This document shows positions 57,528 through 64,000 of a DNA stretch of 64,000 nt, one piece after another. Source of the DNA: Pascua guehoae (lineage: Eukaryota > Basidiomycota > Tremellomycetes > Trichosporonales > Trichosporonaceae); NCBI GenBank assembly GCA_001600415.1, contig BCJX01000002.1, positions 3,055,165 through 3,119,164 on the forward strand, written 5' to 3'. The position numbers were made by a program, and so were the translations under genes. Each line of letters starts with the position of its first letter. Position 1 is the stretch's first letter. The notes below the pieces were generated by a model that saw only the letters and a list, made by a program, of their open reading frames with translations, was not told the origin of the DNA and searched no databases.

Positions 57528-58304
57528 CTACTCGAGCGTGACCTCGCCCAACCCGGCGGTCGCGAACCGCACTGCGGCCTTTACAATCTCCCTCCACGCC
57601 TCCATCTCGCGGTCGTCGCGTGGTGCGTAGACGAGGACGTACGTGAGGGGCAGCTTTGCGACGCTGCTGCCGCTGAGGGGGTGGCGGACGCCCCACCCGC
57701 CCGAGACGACGGTATCGGCGTCGCGGAGGCTGAGGACGACATGGCTGGATCCCTCGGGGTGGACGTGGGCAATCTCGCCCTTTGTAGTGATGTACGCGTG
57801 GGGGTGGGTGAGGTAGAGTGCTGGTTCGTCTGGGCTCTCGAGCCCGCTGGGGCGGATGGCGAGGAGGGACCGTGTGCCCGCGTTGGCTTCAGAGGACGCG
57901 GCGGCAATGGACGCGAGGTACGTGTTCATCTCGCGCACGCGTCCGGGCGCCGTGTCCGTCGTCTGGCGCTGCGGCGCAACGTACCCGGGCACAGTGGGGC
58001 GGTTGCCCCGCCGCGGGTCCAGAGTCGACGGGAGGTACGCATAGCGCCCATAGTAGCCTGCGCCGATGGATGGGTCGCGGAACACGCGCGCGTCCGTCAC
58101 GTCGCGCGCCGCAAAGGGCCGCGCCACGAGCTGTAGCAACCACCCCAACGCATTGTGCGGGAGCCCGCCACGCCCCAGCGCTAGGTAGCCCCGGTACGAC
58201 GCGAGGAGCTTTGGCAGCAGCAGTGGGAGGAGCGCGATGAGCGCCGTGAGCGCGGGCCGCGCGCGCGCAGTGGCCACCAGCGACGTCAGGTTTAGTGCTG
58301 CCAT
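57528..58304 (-). CDS. Fungal luciferase-family (Luz-like) membrane protein
   Basis: 258 aa, single exon. The N-terminus has one hydrophobic helix (ALTALIALLPLLLPKLLASYRGYLAL), then GPGGLPHN-like LGRGGLPHNALGWLLQLVARPF. The C-terminal ~85 residues (GEIAHVHPEGSSHVVLSL, GWGVRHPLSG, LTYVLVYAPRDDREMEAWREIVKAAVRF) match the conserved block of the fungal luciferase domain family: EIAH-H, GWG-RHPL and YAPR-E motifs. Overall size and the single N-terminal membrane helix also match the ~267-aa enzyme that oxidises 3-hydroxyhispidin in luminous mushrooms. Many non-luminous fungi carry relatives of unknown function. Light emission is not implied: none of the other luciferin-pathway genes is in the window. 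Start chosen at the first Met of the frame, directly before the hydrophobic segment. Confidence 0.82.
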   Translation of the reverse strand: MAALNLTSLVATARARPALTALIALLPLLLPKLLASYRGYLALGRGGLPHNALGWLLQLVARPFAARDVTDARVFRDPSIGAGYYGRYAYLPSTLDPRRGNRPTVPGYVAPQRQTTDTAPGRVREMNTYLASIAAASSEANAGTRSLLAIRPSGLESPDEPALYLTHPHAYITTKGEIAHVHPEGSSHVVLSLRDADTVVSGGWGVRHPLSGSSVAKLPLTYVLVYAPRDDREMEAWREIVKAAVRFATAGLGEVTLE

Positions 58305-59341
58305 GGTGGTCGTGAGTGGAGAGGACGGTCGGTGGAAATGTTCAAGTGTGAGAACGGTCGCACGTATGTTGGCTCGCGTGCTGGCAACGGTTCACAGGAC
58401 GGTGCTACGGTAACTATCTCTCCGTAGTTCCGTGGGGTCAAGATCTGAAGAATTGCATCCATCCATCCGTGTGGTGCTACTCTGTCTGTGCTGGTGACGC
58501 CACTCATGTCATGCCCCTCCCACGGGCCGTCCAACGCCTCCGGTCTTCTCGGCCAGTCCTGCTCCAGCGCCGCCTCGGCCTCCACTTAGCTAATCGTCGG
58601 CGGGCGCGCCCGCAACCAGCGCCATAACCGCGTTGTGCAGCGTGTTTGCAGCCTGCAGCCTGCAGCCTGCACCATGCTTAATCCTTGACATGCTTAGCGA
58701 GTGACAAACTTGGGCTTGGCGACATTGCCAGTGCGACTGTCACCACTCGAGGACCCCGCGGTTCTCATCTCCGTACAGTCGGCGTCAGCCAAAGCATCGC
58801 TCAATGCGGAATCGTACAAACCATCTGGACAGCACCTTCTTGGCGTAACGGGGCACAACGGAGACCCCGAGAGAACGGGGCGTCTCCGATACACACGCGC
58901 AGAAGCATGGTCATTACCGTATTCAATATGCGAAGCTGGCGGGGTAAACCGAGTGACCAAGAGGAGGGGTGGGGTGTGTGATGCGCTGGGTCCTCTGGTG
59001 GCCACGGTCTGTGCGTCTTCTCACCCCCCCCGCGCTGCTAGCACATGGCATGGCACAGGCATCCAGCGCCGCCGCCAAGCGCCATGACCATGGCCTGGCC
59101 ACAAGTACATGAGTACAACTCACCAGCTCACCACAAAACTTGACAACAAACCTCTCACATCGACCGCCACTCACCCACCCTCACCAGCTCGATTCACACC
59201 ACGATCCGCATCGCCCGCGACGTCGGTAACGTGATCTGGCGCGCCGAGCATCACCGCACGAGGAGGAGAGGCGCGGACCCGCGGGCCCTTTTCGGTCGCC
59301 TCGCCACGAGCCCAGTGACCGCCCAGCGGCCATATGCTACG
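58305..59341. other. Divergent intergenic region
   Basis: About 1 kb between divergent starts. No coding signal. A small CAGCCTGCAGCCTGCAGCCTGCA triplication is seen at 58649-58674. Confidence 0.45.
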
Positions 59342-62300
59342 ATGCGCGACATGCGCAGCGCCCACATCGACAGCACCCCTACGACCTCCTCCCGAAGAAG
59401 AGCCCTCGCTTTCGCTCTCACGCTCGCAGCCCTATGCCGCCCCGCGGCATGCGCGGCAGCGTATACGCGCCCAGATACAGATCCCGCACAGTGGGCCATC
59501 TACCGGACGGGCGGGGGCGCAAACGTCCTCGGTGTCGATGTTGGCGTGCCGCCGCAGCGCGTCAACTTGACCATTGGTGAGTGGCAAGGGGCGTGCGAGT
59601 CCAACTCCAAGCCCACGTTCAACTGCACTGGTGTGGGATCCCGTGGCTGACAGCAGCAACGGGCGTTGACGGACTGGCGCTCGTGTCCCCCGTCTGCAAC
59701 AAGTGTACAGAGCACGCCAAATCGTGAGTCGCACGTGGGGCGGGGCTGACGGGAGATATGAGGCGTCGGCGTCACAGACCTTTGAGGTGAGTGGAGCAGA
59801 ACCTGGGAGAGATATTTGGACACCTTGGGTGGGAGGAGGATGTCGGCGGGGGAGTGCGGTCGGCTTGCCATTGAGCGCAGAACGACGGGCGAACTGCACC
59901 GGCTCATAGAATAGCATCGGGGCAAAGCTCACCCCCCCCCCCCCCGCCCCCGCTCCCCTCGGCTGGCAAGGAATGATGGACACTGTGCCATGTGGCCGTG
60001 AAGACATTGTTGTTGCCTTCTTCGCAGAGGAACTCAGGGCGGCCTTTGGCAGAAATCAGTCGCGTCGGGGCTGCAGAAGTGGCACCGTGCGCCAGCCCGA
60101 CGTAGTACACACGCTTACATCCACAAGACACTCTCGCTAACTCTCAGAGTCTCTCGACCACTGCAGACCTGAGGTTCACCTACCCCTGGCAGCGTGGCGA
60201 CACGCTACGCCTCTCGGGCGCCTGGGCGAAGGACACGGTGTGGGGCGTCGGCCCGACGGCGCTCGCGACCGTGTCGGCAGTGCGCGGCAGGGACGGCGGC
60301 GATGCCATGCTGAGCGACGGGACGAGCGGGTTCTGGGGACTGGGTACAGAGGTGCGTCTATGGATGGAGGGACAGGGGCAAAGCTGGGGGTGCTTCTTCC
60401 AGCGCCTCCTCCTCTGTCAACTGGATAGGACTCGACTGACACGACCACAGAATGGGGTCAAGTCTCTCCTCGCCGTCGCGGCCAACGGGCGGTCTTCGGG
60501 GTTCACTGTCGGGTTTGACATGCGCAACTATACCACCAAGGAAGGACACGACGCGGGTATCATGAACTGGGGGAGTATACCCGATGACGCATTCATTGGC
60601 TACGTGTGAGTTTGATAGTAAGGCGGCCACTGTTGGGTTGGTAAGCAATTGCACTAGTGTCGGTGTCTTGGCACCGTTGCCACCGAGCCGAGGTATTTAT
60701 GCGCTGAGTAACGACTGCTTACATGTCGCAGCAACTGGCTGCCTGCCAACGATTCGTGGGCGACCCAGATCGACAGTTTGCGGCTGGGAAAGACATCTGT
60801 CGATGCATCGGGCTACCATGTGAGTCTTGAATGGGCCAGTCATGGGAACAGTGATGGGATGGAACCCCGCTTCCGTGCGACCTTGCTCCAACGACGTTGT
60901 TTGCGCCGTCCCGCCACGAACACTGACACCAGGCGGTACTCGACCCGGGTCTCGACCCGATCTTTGTACCCACGTCCGTCGCAGAGGCGCTCTTCGCAAA
61001 CGTCCCCGATGCAGAACGAGATCGGCACTATACCGCACGCTGGGTGAGCAAGTGGTACCGATATCGACCTCAAGTCGTACCCTGGCTTGGTTGCATCTAA
61101 ACATGCTGATCCGCTGACTCCAGAACGTACCATGTGACACTTCACTCTCGATGACTGTCACGCTCGCGCGCGCCACCTACCGCGTGACTCCAAGCACCTT
61201 GGTCGTTGCGCGAGACGTTGGCGGCAAGTCGTGCTGGGCCAACATTGTCGCATGGCAGAATGGGTCAGCAGCAGAGGTTGCCGGGGAGATTCGGTTGGGA
61301 AGCGCGTTTCTCAGTGGTGTGTATGCGTGAGTACTGGCGGTGCCATATCGTTTTGCCATGGGGGAGCGAAAGGCGGTACTGTGCCGCTCGCGGTGTGTGG
61401 ACGTTGCCAACGTCACCATGGGTGGACGGCGCAATATGAGTTGTGTGTGCTGTGAAGAATCATTGTCTTCCGCCACGTTGAGTTGGGTTGGTTCTTGCGT
61501 TCTGTACACACACACAATGTGCCACATTTTACCCTACCGCCCGAAGGAAGTCCACAACTTTAACCCACCGCCCGAGAGAAGTCCTCAACCTGACCTCACC
61601 CACTGACTATAGGATGCTCTCGTATACTCCTGAGGGCAACAGTGTCGGGCTTGCTGGGAAACCCAACAGTGTCAACGCACAAGGTGTCCGCCCAGCCGTG
61701 CAGCGGGACGGACGGCTCATAGGACTCGGTGAGTCCCTTGGGTGTTGACCCCCCACCTGTTTTTACACGCGACGCCGGCCATCCCCAAAGCTAACTCCAG
61801 TCATCGGCCTTGTCATCCCTGCACTGCTCATTCTGTGCGCCGTGTGCTACATCCGCAACAAGAATTCGTTCGAGTCACGCTTCTCGCGCTGGCGCTGGCA
61901 TGCCGACGAGGCGCAGCGGATGGGATTGCCCGCGCCCGTCTTAGTTTCACCACCCGCGGCATCGTACGCGCCGTCGGTCATGACCATGGCTCCCTCTGTA
62001 CCGCTCGGACCCAGCGTTGTGCCAATGGCACCGGCAGTCCCGATCGCACCAGTGGGCACAATGGGCCCCGTGACCCCCATTGTCCCCGTACCGACGGGCC
62101 CCATTGTCCCGGTCCCAACGGGCCCAGTGGGCCACAGGCACGTCCCTCCATTAACCCCAATGAGACAACCCCAGTTCCTCTCCCCACAACCCCCGCCCCC
62201 ACAGCAGTACCTCCAAGTACCCCAGCTCTACCACGCCCACACCGGGAGCGGTTACGCCGGCACGCCCATGCCGTCCACCCCGCACTCGCCCATGGCACCC

Positions 62301-62420
62301 CTCGTCCACCCCGTGCCCGTCCACCCCGTCCAGCCCGAGCAGCTTATGCCGCGCCATCTCTTTCCGCCGAGTAGCGAGTACGCGTCGCGTCGCTCGTCCC
62401 GCCGCTTGTCCATGCAGTAG
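59342..62420 (+). CDS. Pepsin-fold (A1-like) single-pass membrane protein, probably catalytically inactive
   Basis: Signal peptide (RRRALAFALTLAALCRPAACAAA) after MRDMRSAHID, then an aspartic-protease-like ectodomain in several exons: GGGANVLGVDVGVPPQRVNLTI, ATGVDGLALVSPVCNKC, YEASASQTFE, LRFTYPWQRGDTLRLSGAWAKDTVWG, DGTSGFWGLGTE, SGFTVGFDMRNYTT, GIMNWGSIPDDAFIG, LRLGKTSVDASGYHAVLDPGLDPIFVPTSVAEALF, a Cys pair and GEIRLGSAFLSGVYA. A transmembrane helix (VIGLVIPALLILCAVCYI) and a ~175-residue Pro/Val-rich cytosolic tail follow, with repeats such as PIVPVPTGP and a basic end (SRRSSRRLSMQ). Active A1 enzymes have D-T/S-G twice; here the first reads A-T-G and the second D-P-G. The architecture resembles yapsin-like or sensor-type membrane proteins. 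Intron placement in the first third is provisional. Confidence 0.72.
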
Positions 62421-62982
62421 AGCGGCCCCGCTCCCAGATGGAGGGGGGGTTCTTAGCTATATTACCCAGCCACCCATCTATCTATGGAGAGAAATGTGGA
62501 TATATCGAGTTGAGACGTGTATGCTATGCCATGTATGTATCATGACCACATGGATGTTATGGACAATGACCTTTTGAATTGACAAACATTGTGCTTGTCG
62601 TTGATGAGTTGGGCCTGCACTTACCACCGCACAATGGGCCTTCCAAACCTTGTACGAAACGGACCGGGGCACAGGATTAGTTGTACCAGCGATATATGTG
62701 CACAACCGCTATGTTTCTGTTGTGGGAATCGTCCACTCGTGGTGTCGGTCGGTCCGTTGTCGTCAATCTTGATTCAACTTTGGCTTTGTACTCTCTCTAA
62801 CTCGTTCGCCTCGCTTCGACAACAATTCCAAAAGGACAGTACAGCCGTCAGTAGTTGGCACGACAGCAGCCAAATATTGGGGGCTCTTGGGCCAGAATCT
62901 AATCGCCCACCACCACAGGTGGGTTCTGATGTTGTGTTGTCAAGGTGCGCTGTTGTCTTGTTCTTAATCTTACAGCTTGATC

Positions 62983-63075
62983 ATGTTGACAAGCGACTAC
63001 TTGAGCCACCAATTAGGCTACGTCGACGGCGCCTGCCCGAATAACCCAGACGACATCAAGTGCTGCGGAGGGTAA
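62983..63075 (+). other. Short frame ending GACPNNPDDIKCCGG, possible gene fragment
   Basis: A 30-codon frame (MLTSDYLSHQLGYVDGACPNN…) ending with a stop. The G-x-C-P-x-x-P-x-D-I-K-C-C pattern resembles the Cys motif found in some fungal secreted lysozyme- and cell-wall-associated proteins. It is preceded by a splice-acceptor-like TTAATCTTACAG at 62964-62975. No matching upstream exon could be identified, so it may be a relic or coincidence. Confidence 0.22.
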
Positions 63076-63966
63076 CGGTGCTTGTGGGTTGAGGATGGTC
63101 GCTGTCCAGGTGGTGAAAATATTAAATGCATCCTAATGGGAGGATGCTCAGACTTCGGGCGGCTCGCGTAGAAGTTATGCCAACGAATAAATGTGCAACG
63201 GGTGATAAGGGGATGGACTTGTCCATCCGATGTATGAGCAAGGGGAGGTCGGATCCGCTCTGGCAACGAGGGCGTTGACAGGCTCGTCGGGGCTCCGTGG
63301 GTTAGCACAAGCTGCGTTCAAAGATTCGATAATCAAGGCGATGGAGCAGGTATCGAGGTCATTGAGGTTGAGAGGATTCTGAGGCATGGCAATGCATTCT
63401 GGTTTCTTGGACACATGTGGAGACTGCAGACAGCCGAGCAGCCGGTACTTATTGAACGTTTGAGCCGCCGATCCGCCGATCGAGCGATCGGCCGCACACA
63501 TGGGCCCACGTGTGCGCCAAGAAGATTCCGACTGTATAAAGCCATATGACCTCAGCACTCGATGTTGTTGGTACAGCTTTCGTGAACACCAAAAGGTCGC
63601 AGGTCGGTGATGGTTGCTGCGACCAGTACCGAGGTCGGAGTCGAGGTGCAAGCCGAAGCCGAGGCCAAGGCCGAGGTCACGTATCCTCACTGGTTTGCAT
63701 TGCCACCATGGACGGAGATGTAGACGCCTTCCGTTTGGTGGCGTTGAGGGGTTTGAAACCGGCTCAAGAGCCGAACGTGCTGTCCCGCTGATGCGGACGA
63801 GTTTATCCCTTTATCCCTTTATCCATGAACACCCATACGCGCGCTGGGCGGCCTTGATGGGCGTGCGGGGCGGGCATGGGGTGCCTGGCTCACATGACGC
63901 CAATATCCGCTGCCCTGAGAGCACGCTGAGAAATCACCGCGCGACCTGGGCTCGTATGCCTTCCCA

Positions 63967-64000
63967 AGACATGCGCGACATGCGCGACATGCGCGACGGG
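63967..64000. repeat. ATGCGCGAC tandem repeat at window edge
   Basis: At least three copies of the 9-base unit GACATGCGC run to the window end and may continue beyond it. In one frame it encodes a repeating Asp-Met-Arg. Confidence 0.75.

Larger units (their letters stand above)
62421..64000. other. Gene-poor right end of the window
   Basis: No full gene recognised. Holds a short Cys-motif frame (62983-63075), a TATAAA at 63535-63540 followed by an 81-codon frame without recognisable domain (63546-63791, Arg/Ser/Gly-rich from a CGAGG repeat), and a GCGACAT repeat at the very end. Confidence 0.45.

Noticed and set aside
63175..63690. 171-codon minus-strand frame near the right end
   Set aside because: Starts in the reverse of a CGAGG-type repeat and continues with unbiased sequence. 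No recognisable domain and no promoter in that orientation (the TATAAA at 63535 faces the other way), so a gene call is not supportable.

Overview
This window is nuclear DNA from a GC-rich, intron-rich basidiomycete yeast, most likely a tremellomycete of the Trichosporonales/Cryptococcus-relative type. The evidence is: many short introns (about 40-60 nt) with GTGAGT-type donors and CTAAC/CTGAC branch sites close to the AG, a CAP59/CMT1-type GT69 mannosyltransferase, a trifunctional folate-synthesis gene, and DMC1 and RAC1 genes. The assembly is a draft: two 100-N gaps (30416-30515, 44362-44461) and one single N (51549) all lie in poly-C or poly-G tracts. Gene models below were built by hand from reading frame, splice-site phase and recognisable protein families. 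No transcript data were available.

Layout. 1-1188 (+): 3' part of a fatty aldehyde dehydrogenase. 1786-4123 (-): GT69 capsule/wall mannosyltransferase. 4.1-6.8 kb: gene-poor. 6806-10092 (-): FOL1 (DHNA-HPPK-DHPS). 10473-12343 (-): DMC1 meiotic recombinase, with extreme micro-exons. 12914-15422 (+): mitochondrial aconitase, divergent from DMC1. 16048-18018 (+): RMD1-family (DUF155) protein. 18539-20704 (+): cytochrome c peroxidase. 21124-24783 (+): a large low-complexity protein of unknown function. 24.8-26.8 kb: gene-poor. 26772-29265 (-): NADH-cytochrome b5 reductase. 30189-32204 (+): MFS sugar transporter, flanked by two diverged direct repeats and preceded by two TTACGTAA sites. 33133-35904 (+): LCCL-domain polytopic membrane protein. 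36174-40638 (-): FANCM/Mph1 helicase. 41265-44755 (+): a fusion of an AIG2-like domain with a class V PLP enzyme. 45084-46837 (-): ARL2 GTPase with a C-terminal extension. 47603-49083 (+): mitochondrial DUF1279 (FAM210/NAT2) protein. 49669-51409 (-): RAC1. 51.4-54 kb: gene-poor. 53988-55433 (+): intronless FAD monooxygenase. 55840-56458 (+): two intron-containing tRNA genes, Phe(GAA) and Asp(GTC). 57528-58304 (-): fungal luciferase-family homologue. 59342-62420 (+): single-pass membrane protein with an aspartic-protease fold that has lost its first catalytic Asp. 62.4-64 kb: gene-poor.

Most genes are ordinary housekeeping functions (folate synthesis, TCA/lysine branch, peroxide detoxification, sterol/fatty-acid electron supply, GTPase signalling, meiosis and DNA repair). 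They are not arranged as a pathway cluster. The most unusual items are the AIG2-aminotransferase fusion (652 aa, twelve exons, every junction in phase), the single-exon bacterial-type monooxygenase, the Luz-like protein, the inactivated aspartic-protease receptor-like protein, the micro-exon structure of DMC1, and a tRNA-Asp whose intron appears to be only 6 nt.
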